Positions 1-8,716 of a stretch of DNA of 64,000 nt are shown in pieces. The position numbers and the translations under genes were made by a program. A model generated the notes under the pieces. It was not told the origin of the DNA. It saw only the letters and a list, made by a program, of their open reading frames with translations, and did not search any database. Source of the stretch: Labrenzia sp. VG12. Lineage in GTDB: Bacteria; Pseudomonadota; Alphaproteobacteria; Rhizobiales; Stappiaceae. The stretch lies in NCBI RefSeq assembly GCF_002237595.1, contig NZ_CP022529.1, positions 2,480,001 to 2,544,000 of the forward strand, read 5' to 3'. Numbering within the stretch: position 1 is the stretch's first letter; each line of letters opens with the position of its first letter.

Positions 1-1
1 C

Positions 2-748
2 CATTGCGCTTTCGGTCACTGGCTGGAAAACAAGGCACAGCACCTCGATATCGATGATCAAACGCTTGGCAATCTGGTCAAGCGGCATAAGAAAGTGCAC
101 GATCTGGCGCGCGAAATGGTCCTGACCGTTCAAGGCGGCACGACCATCAACGAGGCCCTTTACGACGATTTTCTCGCCTCTTCAGAGCAATTCGTCGGCC
201 TCATCGAATCCGCCTACGACGCCCTCGTTGCCTCGATCAATGCAACCGATCCGCTGACCGGCGCGGAAAACCGGTCCTTGATGTCCGTCCGCCTGGAAGA
301 ACGCAGACACCTGTCCACCAACAAGGGCAGTCAGGCCTGGATCCTCATGGTTGACCTCGATCACTTCAAGTCGGTGAACGATGAACATGGTCACGAGATA
401 GGAGACCAGGTCCTCAAAGGATTTTCGGCCCTGGTAAGGGATCACATTAGAGGAGATGATCTTTTCTTCCGCTACGGCGGAGAGGAATTTCTTCTTTGCA
501 TAAGCGGCGTCAGTGCGGAGACCGTTGCCGGCGTTGCCGAACGGCTGCGAAAAGCCAGTTCAGACAAGACCTATGAGGTCCGGAACAATGGCTATATTTC
601 TGTGACCGCGTCATTCGGCATAGCCGACATGACCGCGCACAGGGACATCGGCGACGCTATCAACGCCGCGGATCTTGCCATGTATGCCGCCAAGAAGGCA
701 GGCCGGAACCGGGTGGTGTTTGACAGCGTCGGGTCGGCAGCCACCTGA
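2..748 (+). CDS. CZB-GGDEF diguanylate cyclase (DgcZ-like), 5' end outside window
   Basis: This enzyme makes c-di-GMP from two GTP. The reading frame is open from the first bases, so the N-terminus lies outside the window. The visible start shows the chemoreceptor zinc-binding (CZB) signature: a C-x2-G-x-W (CAFGHW) followed by H-x3-H (HKKVH). This is the arrangement by which E. coli DgcZ senses zinc. The GGDEF domain follows, with DLDHFKSVND and an intact RYGGEEF active site. An RxxD inhibitory site (RGDD) lies five residues before GGEEF, so product inhibition is likely. The protein is probably cytoplasmic, and zinc would inhibit it as in DgcZ (inference by family). An internal GTG at 95 is an apparent start but would cut the zinc site. 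Confidence 0.85.
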   Translation, partial: HCAFGHWLENKAQHLDIDDQTLGNLVKRHKKVHDLAREMVLTVQGGTTINEALYDDFLASSEQFVGLIESAYDALVASINATDPLTGAENRSLMSVRLEERRHLSTNKGSQAWILMVDLDHFKSVNDEHGHEIGDQVLKGFSALVRDHIRGDDLFFRYGGEEFLLCISGVSAETVAGVAERLRKASSDKTYEVRNNGYISVTASFGIADMTAHRDIGDAINAADLAMYAAKKAGRNRVVFDSVGSAAT

Positions 749-788
749 CCGGCCGACCCGCCCTGTTTCGGGCGCACTTCCAGGTCAG

Positions 789-1409
789 CTAATCCAGCAA
801 ACGCGCGACAATCGGTGCAAGATCAGCATCTTGTCCGGCATGGAATTCAAGCGTCATTTCATGCAAGACAGGGCGTCGAAGCGGCTTGGCAGGCGCGTTC
901 TGGATATGCAAAACGCCCGCATCCACAAGCATCGCCACATCCTTGCGGCCCACGCTCAATCCGTGCGCCAGAACCCGGTCCAACCTGACAGGCTCGCGTT
1001 TCGGATTGAGAATCCTGAGCAGCGCCGCGCACCTCATGTCTCTTGCCAGTCCCCCGCAGCGTTTGGTCAGGGAAAAGCCTGCCTTCTGCGGCCCAAGTCC
1101 GCCCTCTCCCGATTTTGGCAGTCGCGCAATGCGCTCTGCATATTCCGGATCGTTGGATTGCATCGCGGCAAAATCGGCTTGCCGAACACGGCCAACGGGC
1201 TTGCGTTCAAAGACGGTGCGGTTCCACGACTTGTTGCAGGAGGTGCAGCTGTAAATCAGCCATGCGTCGAGACGATTGCCGTTGGCATTGACCCGAAACT
1301 TGCCGGTGGATTCGAAGGGTCTGGTGCATTTGCAACGTCCGCAAGGACGAAGAATTGAGGGGGCCTCGGAGCGGTGAACCGTCCACTCGGCATTGATGAT
1401 CAAGGACAT
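789..1409 (-). CDS. DUF1062 domain-containing protein
   Basis: The protein is 206 aa from the ATG at 1409; an upstream in-frame ATG at 1469 would add 20 residues but has no Shine-Dalgarno. It begins with a CxxC (RPCGRCKC) and a second CxxC (SCTSCNKSW), a likely zinc ribbon. After a charged middle region comes a C-terminal part of the DUF1062 type (GLSVGRKDVAMLVDAGVLHI) that resembles an HTH or wing. The biochemical role of the family is not established. It converges on the cyclase gene upstream. The call rests on the Cys pairs plus the conserved C-terminal segment. Confidence 0.75.
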   Translation of the reverse strand: MSLIINAEWTVHRSEAPSILRPCGRCKCTRPFESTGKFRVNANGNRLDAWLIYSCTSCNKSWNRTVFERKPVGRVRQADFAAMQSNDPEYAERIARLPKSGEGGLGPQKAGFSLTKRCGGLARDMRCAALLRILNPKREPVRLDRVLAHGLSVGRKDVAMLVDAGVLHIQNAPAKPLRRPVLHEMTLEFHAGQDADLAPIVARLLD

Positions 1410-1744
1410 TCCGTTGGTCTTCCTGATAGGAAGTCCGTCAACGGGCTGTCGGGACGGTGCGGCGCGCATGCCCGATCGGATGCAGCTCGATCAGGCCGGA
1501 AAATTGCTAGGGTGGAGTATCGGAAAGATCAGATACGGTTTGGCCATGCCATACCGGTCCCGATCCGCCACCATGACGAACAAGTCAATTCGTGCATTCA
1601 GAGAATGCAGGGCGAGATCGAAGACCGGTCAGAGCGTAGGCAAAACAAATGTCCTCAAGAAATTGGTGCTTTGACCTAAACCCACAGGATATTCAACGCA
1701 AGGTACGAGAGCCCGGTTTCATCAACGCGCGGCCAATTCACATT

Positions 1745-2521
1745 TCAGGTGTTGCGCGCTTGCAAGGCCAACGCAACCAGCGTCGGTCGCAGATCTTCCG
1801 GTCCCGCCAGCCTTTCCGAGAACCAGAGCCTTTCAACACGATCTCCGGCTGCAAGATCCAGCCCCTCAGGATCAAGGCAGGCAAGACGCCAATTGGCGTC
1901 CTCTGCGCGCAACAGTACTTGGGCGTAAAGCTTGATCGCGTCCTTGTGATCCTCGTTCATGTGGGCAACGGCCGATGCCTCCAGGGACGACCACGCCGGC
2001 AGGTCCTCGACAAGGGTTAATAGATCCTGCCGTTCGAGTTCAAAGGCCTTGCCGAAACCGCCATTCAAACTGGCCCGGGTCAGCTCGAGCCTGAAAAAGG
2101 CAAAATCGCCGAAGTCGACATAGAGTTCCGCTTTTGGGTGGCGCGACAGATAGCGCCGTCGCAACCGGTCATGCTCTTCGCTTTCGCGCAGAATAGGTCT
2201 GGCTGAACAAAAAAGGCTTGCTCTGGGGTGAGCGAGCGGGTCGCCCTTGCCGGGCTCGCCGACAAGCAACGAGCAATCAGGATTTTCGCGAATAGCCGCA
2301 GTGTGGCCGGACAATGTACTGGCAAGAAGCACCGGTGTTCCGTCAAGATCAGTGGCGAGAGAGACGCGGCTTGCAAGCGGATGTCCGGACCCGGCCTCAA
2401 GGGCTGCCAAGGCGCCGAAGCGCGCTGTGCGAATGAGCCCCTTTGCCAGGAGACGTGCCTTGTCGTCTGTCGGCCGGATGACCGACTTCTGATCTTTGTT
2501 TTCATCATCCGAATTCGACAC
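1745..2521 (-). CDS. HugZ-type pyridoxamine 5'-phosphate oxidase-fold protein with DUF2470
   Basis: The 258-aa protein has an N-terminal split-barrel flavin-reductase-like domain (ARLLAKGLIRTARFGALAAL, then strands with LASTLSGHTAAIRENPDCSLL). A C-terminal DUF2470-type segment contains HMNEDHKDAIKLYA, the usual His-rich motif. Relatives (HugZ/HutZ) bind heme and help release iron from it. The GTG at 2521 is chosen because GGAG sits seven bases upstream and conserved sequence begins soon after; the frame stays open to 2662 without a better start. It is divergent from the BA14K gene. The substrate is inferred from the family only. Confidence 0.8.
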   Translation of the reverse strand: MSNSDDENKDQKSVIRPTDDKARLLAKGLIRTARFGALAALEAGSGHPLASRVSLATDLDGTPVLLASTLSGHTAAIRENPDCSLLVGEPGKGDPLAHPRASLFCSARPILRESEEHDRLRRRYLSRHPKAELYVDFGDFAFFRLELTRASLNGGFGKAFELERQDLLTLVEDLPAWSSLEASAVAHMNEDHKDAIKLYAQVLLRAEDANWRLACLDPEGLDLAAGDRVERLWFSERLAGPEDLRPTLVALALQARNT

Positions 2522-2707
2522 ACATGTCTCCGGTCTTGTTTCGGCAGGTCGGTCTGGAAACAGCTTTGTCAAAGACGACGTCTGCCCACAAGAGAATTCT
2601 GAACCCAGGATGAACGGCCATCTCAGAGCCCGTTCAGGGCGCGCGTGCAATCTTCTCACCATCAGTCACGGCATCACCAAAAAGGTGCAGCCCATTGGAG
2701 TAACCCG

Positions 2708-3141
2708 ATGAAAACCGCAAGCAAACGCCTCATCGCAGCCGCGCTGTCCGGCGCCCTCCTTCTTCCGACTGTCGCGACTGCAGAAGCAGGACCGCGTCAC
2801 GGCTGGAACGATCGTGGGGGCATCACCACCATCACCGCAAACACGGCAAGCATCGCCGCCACAAGAACAACGACAATCTCGGCGCAGCCGTTGCCGCCGG
2901 TGTGATCGGTCTCGCAGCAGGTGCCATTCTGCTGGGCGCAACAAGCCGGCCAAGCTATGCCGGCCCGCCGCCGGTAAACCACTACCCGCCGGCGCCTTAC
3001 CCGGGACACGTCCATGGACCCGTCGGATATCAGCCCTGGAGCCCGGCCTGGTACCAGTATTGCTCTTCAAAATACCGGTCCTTCAATCCGTCCACCGGCA
3101 CCTACACGACCTATCGCGGCGTGCAGAAATTCTGCCAGTAA
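2708..3141 (+). pseudogene. BA14K family secreted protein, frameshifted at a G run
   Basis: The frame from ATG 2708 encodes a signal peptide (MKTASKRLIAAALSGALLLP, cleavage near TAEA) and then runs into GGGGG at 2816-2820. The rest of the protein is in another frame: a His-rich stretch, a hydrophobic segment (AAGVIGLAAGAILLG), and the BA14K ending WYQYCSSKYRSFNP...TYRGVQKFC. Adding one G restores a single 144-aa reading frame. BA14K proteins are secreted or membrane-anchored immunoreactive proteins of Rhizobiales with reported lectin-like activity. The single-base shortfall in a homopolymer may be a sequencing error, slippage, or a real break. Confidence 0.75.
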
Positions 3142-3281
3142 GGTCTCAAACAACCAGGATTGGAGCAAATCGCGAATAACCGGACTCGGTTTGCGCTGCC
3201 TGAAATCAAGGATTTCAACGCAAAAACCGAGGATCGTTGGATCTTATAAAACGCGACACACCTTAAGCCCCGTAAACTTGT

Positions 3282-3333
3282 GGCGGCAAGCACTCGACCA
3301 GCCGAACTGGTCCCCGCTTGCCGCCGTTTTTTT
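3282..3333 (+). terminator. Rho-independent terminator after BA14K gene
   Basis: There is a perfect 10-bp stem, GGCGGCAAGC at 3282-3291 paired with GCTTGCCGCC at 3316-3325. A smaller nested stem (ACCAG/CTGGT) lies in the loop, and a run of seven T follows at 3327-3333. The T run on the plus strand means it ends transcription coming from the BA14K side. It sits 140 bp past that gene and just before the end of the convergent decarboxylase gene. Confidence 0.8.
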
Positions 3334-3335
3334 GT

Positions 3336-4556
3336 TCAATCGGCCATCGTTTCAATGGACGCAAAGCCTTCCGGAGCGGTCCCGGCATCGAAAGGCGAAA
3401 CGACCTCAATCACCTTCTCGGGATAAAACCCGTTGAACCGTGTTCGCAGAGACAGGCTGTAGGCTCCAATGTGACCGATCTCGATCCAGTCGCCCGTATC
3501 GATGGTTTCAGGAAGCCAGAACGGCCGCGACAGTATATCGACGCTGTCGCACGTTGCCCCGCAAACCTTGAACGGCACGATCTTGTCAGCCTGGCCGGCA
3601 CGGGTCTTGCGTGCTGGGTCGGGAATAAAGCGAGCCGGCAACGTTATCTTGCCTGTCCAGCTGTCCGAAAGCGATGCCCAGATCCCATCATTTATGTAAA
3701 GCCTCCGCCCCTTTTTTAACAACACCCGAACAATCAGCGAGATTGACCTTGCAACAATGACACGCCCAGGCTCCGCGACCAACGGAAGTTCGTCAAATTG
3801 CCATTCCTCAATGTCATTTTTTAGCTGCCCCATCAATTCTTCAAGCGAAGGCATCTCGCGGACTTTCCGGCGCGGGTCGTGACCGTATTCGGCCGGAAAC
3901 CCGCCGCCAACATCGAGTTCCACGATCGGCACACCCGCGCGTGATCTGATCCAGTCCGCCGAAGCAAGAGCCCGTTCGTAAGTTTCCGGTTCCTCGATCT
4001 GGCTGCCGACGTGGAAACACAGGCCGCATTTGAAGCCGATCCGGTGAATGCGCTGCAGCAGTTCAACAGCATGTCCCGGCGCCGCACCAAACTTCTTGGA
4101 AAGTTCGTAAGCAGCATGTCCCTTGGTTGCGATGCGCACAAAAAGTGTGATCTTGCCCGGATCGACGTCGAGAGCCCGAACGATACGCAGAATCTTGGCG
4201 ACTTCGTCTTCATGGTCGAGCGAAAGAGCTCGAATCCGGTAATTCTCAAGCGCAAGCCGTATGTCAGACTGCGCTTTAATCGGATGCATGTAGAGCATTT
4301 CCGCACTTGGGGCCGCTTCGCGCACCGCCGCGAATTCAGCTGGCGATGCGACATCAAAACAGTTGATCCCTGCTTTTGCCAGCGCTTTTAGAACAAATGG
4401 CTCACCGTTAGTCTTTACAGCGTAGGCCGTCTTACCGGGAAACAGGCTCTGAAACTGCCGCGCATCCTGGTTTAACACCTCGGGGCGAAAGCAATAGACC
4501 GGCTGATCTGGTCTGAGTTCTAGGGCAGCCTCAACAGCTGTTTCAAAACGTTCCAT
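3336..4556 (-). CDS. Ornithine/lysine decarboxylase, alanine-racemase fold (PLP)
   Basis: It decarboxylates ornithine (perhaps also lysine) to putrescine or cadaverine for polyamine synthesis in the cytoplasm. The PLP lysine is in YAVKTN near residue 50, followed by HVGSQ, the glycine-rich phosphate loop ELDVGGGFPAEYG, EPGR, and the catalytic Cys-Asp motif CGATCDSVD near residue 335. This is the eukaryotic-type ODC family (fold III); 406 aa is the usual length. The ATG at 4556 is chosen because AGGTGAGG lies six bases upstream; a GTG four codons earlier overlaps that site. Ornithine versus lysine preference cannot be read safely from sequence. Confidence 0.88.
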   Translation of the reverse strand: MERFETAVEAALELRPDQPVYCFRPEVLNQDARQFQSLFPGKTAYAVKTNGEPFVLKALAKAGINCFDVASPAEFAAVREAAPSAEMLYMHPIKAQSDIRLALENYRIRALSLDHEDEVAKILRIVRALDVDPGKITLFVRIATKGHAAYELSKKFGAAPGHAVELLQRIHRIGFKCGLCFHVGSQIEEPETYERALASADWIRSRAGVPIVELDVGGGFPAEYGHDPRRKVREMPSLEELMGQLKNDIEEWQFDELPLVAEPGRVIVARSISLIVRVLLKKGRRLYINDGIWASLSDSWTGKITLPARFIPDPARKTRAGQADKIVPFKVCGATCDSVDILSRPFWLPETIDTGDWIEIGHIGAYSLSLRTRFNGFYPEKVIEVVSPFDAGTAPEGFASIETMAD

Positions 4557-4627
4557 GAGCAGCCTCACCTTTTGGCGTCAGTACGTTATGGGAACAACCT
4601 TCATGAAGAATTGCAAGGAGAAGTGAT

Positions 4628-5401
4628 TTATTGGCAGATGATGTAAGTGCAGTCTTGCCCGTGACAGCCGATATCGAGGTGCAGATGAGTTTTGTGGTTG
4701 GGGTCTGCGTCTGGTCCCAGCACCGTTGTGAAGCGTCTGCATGCTGCCGCGTGAACTTCCTGTAGGAACCGCCCCTTGGACGTGTCACTGCCCCAATCCT
4801 CCGCTACGGATGCTTCACTACCGTCCGCAAACACAAAATGCGTAACGTCGAGCGCGTTGCCAAGCGCATGTTCTGAAAGTTTTCCGTCAGGTAGATTGTT
4901 GCGCCTTCTGCATTGGTAGCCTGGCCCACTTCCGATGACGCTAAGTGAACTGGCAACGTGCTCTCGAGCAGCTGGCATGACATCTTGAAGAAGCCAATCT
5001 GAAACAGTTTGCGCAAACATGCATGAAACAAGCGCGGGTTTGGGAAAACGTGCTTCTCCCTCAGCTTTCACACCATACAAACTGACTGGATTGCCAATTC
5101 CGCATGCTTCATCATCAAGAAGGTCTCCCTCCGCTCCACCTGAGACAGGTCTGCTACGCACAAAAACAGCGCCGCTGATTTCGCAGCTGGCTGCTGCAAG
5201 GGCACCCTTTGGAACCGTCCGAACGGAATCCTCGGAAGTCACCGGCTTGTTTCTCGGAACATCACTTCTTGCCGGAGCGGGTTCATCCGGCCTGTCGTTC
5301 ACAGGTTTTGGTACTGGTATCGTGTCCTGGGCAAAAACCGGTGCGATCAAGCACATAAAGAATGGCAAAATGATCGGTCGGCTCAGCCCCAAATGCCACA
5401 T
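4628..5401 (-). CDS. Extensin-like family secreted protein
   Basis: The 257-aa protein starts with a signal peptide (RPIILPFFMCLIAPVFAQ), then a Pro-rich linker. It ends in the extensin-like C-terminal domain (PF06904): CEISGAVFV, YQCRRRNN, SEHALGNALDV and THLHLDIGCHG. The conserved His and Asp in the last two motifs resemble metal ligands of D,D-carboxypeptidase-like (M15) folds, so cell-wall peptidase activity is possible but unproven. The ATG at 5401 has GGGAG seven bases upstream; further in-frame starts at 5437 and 5452 would give an odd pre-signal extension. It acts in the periplasm or cell envelope. Confidence 0.82.
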   Translation of the reverse strand: MWHLGLSRPIILPFFMCLIAPVFAQDTIPVPKPVNDRPDEPAPARSDVPRNKPVTSEDSVRTVPKGALAAASCEISGAVFVRSRPVSGGAEGDLLDDEACGIGNPVSLYGVKAEGEARFPKPALVSCMFAQTVSDWLLQDVMPAAREHVASSLSVIGSGPGYQCRRRNNLPDGKLSEHALGNALDVTHFVFADGSEASVAEDWGSDTSKGRFLQEVHAAACRRFTTVLGPDADPNHKTHLHLDIGCHGQDCTYIICQ

Positions 5402-5496
5402 CCACACACTCCCTGGACCATCTCTCGCCTGGCTCATGATTGAATATCTCACAGACCAGGTCTATCGTTGCCTGATCCATTTCAAGGAAAATTCTC

Positions 5497-6123
5497 GTGA
5501 CGCTTGAACTCTATTTGGCCTACGTGGTTGCAACGCTCGTGGTCTTGGCCATTCCCGGCCCGACGATCATGCTGGTGGTCAGCTACGCGCTCACCCAGGG
5601 CCGAAAGTCCGCATTTGCGAGCGTTATGGGCGTCGGCCTTGGTGATGCAACGGCCGCAGTAGCATCTCTTTTGGGACTGGGAGCCGTTCTTGCAACATCG
5701 GCAACCGCATTCAGTCTGCTCAAATGGATCGGCGCCGCCTACCTGATCTGGCTGGGAATCAAGATGTGGCGGACGCCATCTCAGGCTCTGAGCCCGCAAA
5801 AGGTCGCGGACGTGCCAATTAGAAAGATCTTCTGGCATGCCTACGTTGTGACGGCCCTTAATCCGAAGGGGATCATCTTTTTCATGGCATTCTTGCCGCA
5901 CTTCATCGCCCCTCAGGCTGCCGTTGTCCCACAGCTATTCCTGCTTGGCACAACCTTCGTCATACTCGGCATTCTCAACGCTGCTGTCTACGCATTTGCG
6001 GCAGCTGCACTTGGGCAGAAACTGCGCAGCCCATCGCTGATGAGATTGGTCAACAGAGTTGGCGGTACTTTCTTGATTTCCGCGGCAGCCATGACGGCGA
6101 CCCTGCAAAAGACGAGCGGTTAG
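5497..6123 (+). CDS. LysE/RhtB family amino-acid exporter
   Basis: This is a 208-aa inner-membrane protein with about six hydrophobic segments and the family signature near the N-terminus (AIPGPTIMLVVSYALTQGRK). GxGLGDAT and LKWIGAAYLIWLG follow, and the NPKGIIFF motif sits mid-protein. Members export amino acids such as lysine, threonine or homoserine lactones; the substrate here is unknown. It starts with GTG, with AAGGA nine bases upstream. It is divergent from the extensin-like gene (about 95 bp between starts) and converges on DUF2336 with a 4-bp gap. Confidence 0.87.
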   Translation: MTLELYLAYVVATLVVLAIPGPTIMLVVSYALTQGRKSAFASVMGVGLGDATAAVASLLGLGAVLATSATAFSLLKWIGAAYLIWLGIKMWRTPSQALSPQKVADVPIRKIFWHAYVVTALNPKGIIFFMAFLPHFIAPQAAVVPQLFLLGTTFVILGILNAAVYAFAAAALGQKLRSPSLMRLVNRVGGTFLISAAAMTATLQKTSG

Positions 6124-6127
6124 TAAA

Positions 6128-7273
6128 TCAGCGACTGGAAGCGAAGGGGATATTCTTCTTCGCAGGCTCGACTTCGTCCGCAGTTTTGTCTGCAGTGGTT
6201 TTCAATCCGAAGACGCCACCAGACTGCTTGAGAGTTTCAAGCGACCTGATGGCCCCTGCCTCGCTCAAAGCCGAATATCTCTGTATTGCCGCGTTCAGTT
6301 CAAGGCCTCCCATGCGAAGCCGGCGGGCTCTCATGGTGAGTATGTCCTTATAGGCCTCGGAGGTGACACCATTCGCCTTGCAAAGAATGATCAACGGCTT
6401 GTCACTCGCACTGAACAGCAACTGCGACACGGCAGCTGGTGGCAAATCACTAACCCGCGCCAGTAACATGCCCAGTTCGGCCGTACGGTCAGATCTTGCG
6501 AACAGCGTAATCGCATCGTCAATTTTGGTCTTCTTGTTGACCACATCCTTGATAAGCGCGTTGGATTGTTCCCGCGCCTCTTCAAGTTTATGCGCGCGCG
6601 CTGCAACTTCGGTTGCTGCCCGTTCCGCCAGCAACTGGACCAGCGTGCTATCAGCGCCGAGCGAGCTTATCCGTTCCTTTAGTTCCTCTGTCAAAAACGG
6701 CAACAAGGCATGCGCAGCCTCCTCCGGAAGGTCTGAGCGTCCCACAAGTGCGGCCTGAATACTCTCGTTCGAGCGGGCCTTCTCGACGAGTTTCAAAAAG
6801 GACCCGTCCTCGAACTCTGCGCCCTTGTTCTCCGCAACCTTGCTCAGCACCTCAGAATCGCCGCGGTCAACCAGAACGGTCGTAACTGCTTTGTCTACGA
6901 CCTGGCGCCCAGCGATCGCACCCAAGTGTTTCATGGAGGCGGAAGAAGCAATCGCCACCAGATCTTCAGACGTTAGGGCAGGAGAATTCTCCAGAACCGG
7001 CTCAGCCACCGAGATGGTATCCTGGGCCAGCTTGACCATTAGGTCACGTGGCGCGGCGCGTTCACCGCACACTCTTTTGGCGAGGATAATCCGAGTTTCC
7101 TCTTCCAGCTGCCCCAGCACCTTCAGAACGATGTCGCCGAACAGCAAGCTGATCTGTTCGTCACGGTCGTCTCCCGACCCCACGAACATATCCGTCAGCG
7201 CACCGATCAGGCTCTTGCGACCTGAGGTGCTGGGATCCCTCGCCAAATCGGCAAGTTTTGCAAGACTGATCAT
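6128..7273 (-). CDS. DUF2336 domain-containing protein
   Basis: This is a 381-aa, mostly helical, soluble protein typical of alphaproteobacterial DUF2336: MISLAKLADLARDPS at the N-terminus, and helical repeats such as DLVAIASSASMKHLGAIAGR and ESIQAALVGRSDLPEEAAHALL. The family resembles HEAT-like repeats and has no settled function. The ATG at 7273 has GGAG six bases upstream; a GTG two codons earlier is the longer option. There is no signal peptide or catalytic motif. Confidence 0.82.
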   Translation of the reverse strand: MISLAKLADLARDPSTSGRKSLIGALTDMFVGSGDDRDEQISLLFGDIVLKVLGQLEEETRIILAKRVCGERAAPRDLMVKLAQDTISVAEPVLENSPALTSEDLVAIASSASMKHLGAIAGRQVVDKAVTTVLVDRGDSEVLSKVAENKGAEFEDGSFLKLVEKARSNESIQAALVGRSDLPEEAAHALLPFLTEELKERISSLGADSTLVQLLAERAATEVAARAHKLEEAREQSNALIKDVVNKKTKIDDAITLFARSDRTAELGMLLARVSDLPPAAVSQLLFSASDKPLIILCKANGVTSEAYKDILTMRARRLRMGGLELNAAIQRYSALSEAGAIRSLETLKQSGGVFGLKTTADKTADEVEPAKKNIPFASSR

Positions 7274-7625
7274 CGACACTCCGACACGCTGAACGCGTTA
7301 CCAAAAACCTAGCAGCAGCCTCTTAACATTAACCTACTTCATTTCGGGCACATATCCGCTGAAGTTGCGGATGAGGGGTGACGTTCCGCACGCCCTTGCA
7401 GGGCTCAGATGCTGCCCCATGCGCCGCCCCCTTAGCCGGTGAAAAAATGTCGCACAATCGCAAAAGCGCGAACCGTTTACGATCAATGCCTTACTTAACA
7501 ATTCCTCAAAAAAAACAACCTGTGAGTGCATTTTCACGCTGCAACGCAACATCTTTTTCGCTTCGTTTCCCCGAAAGCCTGGCATAGTATCGTCCGGTCA
7601 GACAGTGGTGATCGGGAGTGAAAAG
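7274..7625. other. Intergenic region between DUF2336 and the small membrane ORF
   Basis: This 352-bp stretch has no convincing gene; short ORFs here lack ribosome sites and family features. An extended -10-like sequence (TGGCATAGTAT, 7580-7590) lies about 36 bp before the small ORF at 7626 and could be its promoter, with no strong -35. Confidence 0.4.
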
Positions 7626-7709
7626 ATGACTCTTGCACGGAACCTGAACTTCATTGCCTTTTTGGCAGCGTTCGCATTTTTGGCAGCAATCGTAGTCGGC
7701 GTAATCTGA
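7626..7709 (+). CDS. Small single-span membrane protein, 27 aa
   Basis: The ATG at 7626 is preceded by GGGAGTGAAAAG, a good ribosome-binding site, and the frame ends at TGA 7707-7709. The peptide is MTLARNLN followed by about 19 hydrophobic residues (FIAFLAAFAFLAAIVVGVI). This fits one membrane span with the positively charged end in the cytoplasm. The family is not recognised and the function is unknown. The start signal and compact hydrophobic design favour a real gene over chance. It stands alone between DUF2336 and azoR. Confidence 0.5.
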   Translation: MTLARNLNFIAFLAAFAFLAAIVVGVI

Positions 7710-8003
7710 ACCGACGAACGGGACTAAAAAATGTCGGGAAAAGTCTACAACCGATAGGCTTCTAATAACTGGTATCAACTAAAAATACTGTTAAACGGAG
7801 CTGGTCCAGACGCTTGCATTGTGTGCCCGCTTGGGCCTCTTCCTTGCTGGCGTAGCCCGCCCGGGAGTATTTGCAGCACAACACTCGCCAGTGGTCTCGA
7901 GACGCTCAGCTTCACCACCTTCGATCACAACCTAATTTGCTTTTGCAACCATGCCCTTTCAGCAGGAAGGCCGAGACGCCAATCGTCCCGACCCAATTGC
8001 CAT

Positions 8004-8600
8004 CTATGCCGCCAAGCTCAGCGCTTGCGCTAGTGCTACCTCACGCTTCGTCGGGTCAATCATCAGTTGATCTGCTGCGACAAAGGTAACGTCGGAAATA
8101 CCTATGAATCCAAGCACATGCTTTAGGTATGAGCCGGCAAAATCAATTTCCGAGCCAAGTTTCGTTCCTCCAGAAGCTACAAGTACATAGGCCTTCTTGC
8201 CACTTAAAAGCCCAACTGGCCCCTTATCCGTATAGAGGAATGTTTCTTTTGCCCTGGCAACAAGATCGATCCATGCCTTGAGCGCTGCAGGAACTGAAAA
8301 ATTATAGATCGGGGCACCGATAACTATCGTGTCTGCTGCTCGTAATTCACCGACAAGTGTATCCGACAATGCCAGTTTCATCCTTTGCTCAGCTTGTCTT
8401 TCATTCGGATCGGTGAAATTTGCTCCAATCCAGTCTTCGTCAAGAAAGGGAAGGCCCTGGGAAACATCACGGCTGATTACTTTGGCATCGGGTGCATTTT
8501 CAAGTAGGCGAGTCACCAGAGTGTCGGACAGTTCTCGCGTCACCGACCCGGACTTGCGAGCTGAGGCATTGATCTGAAGGATCGTATCTACCGAGGTCAT
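8004..8600 (-). CDS. azoR: FMN-dependent NADH-azoreductase
   Basis: The 198-aa flavodoxin-fold enzyme reduces quinones and azo compounds with NAD(P)H. It shows the N-terminal FMN loop ILQINASARKSGSVTREL, PIYNFSVPAALKAWIDLVARA (the PxYNFxxPAxLKxWID family signature), and KKAYVLVASGG. It is cytoplasmic and full length for AzoR/AcpD. The ATG at 8600 has GGAGATAA upstream; the TTG just before is less likely. It is monocistronic. Confidence 0.9.
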   Translation of the reverse strand: MTSVDTILQINASARKSGSVTRELSDTLVTRLLENAPDAKVISRDVSQGLPFLDEDWIGANFTDPNERQAEQRMKLALSDTLVGELRAADTIVIGAPIYNFSVPAALKAWIDLVARAKETFLYTDKGPVGLLSGKKAYVLVASGGTKLGSEIDFAGSYLKHVLGFIGISDVTFVAADQLMIDPTKREVALAQALSLAA

Positions 8601-8716
8601 CAATTTATCTCCAGTCGTGTCAAACGGTGGCTATTAGATTGTTTAAATATTGGAGATATTAGAGACTAAATTGAAAAACTAGCTTCAATTTGGTGAACAG
8701 TATGTTTCTTCGCCAA

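Noticed and set aside
2702..3141. Programmed -1 frameshifting to make the full BA14K protein
   Set aside because: The G5 run is not a standard slippery heptamer and no stimulatory structure was evident; a missing base is simpler, especially as the M20 gene shows the same G5 shortfall.
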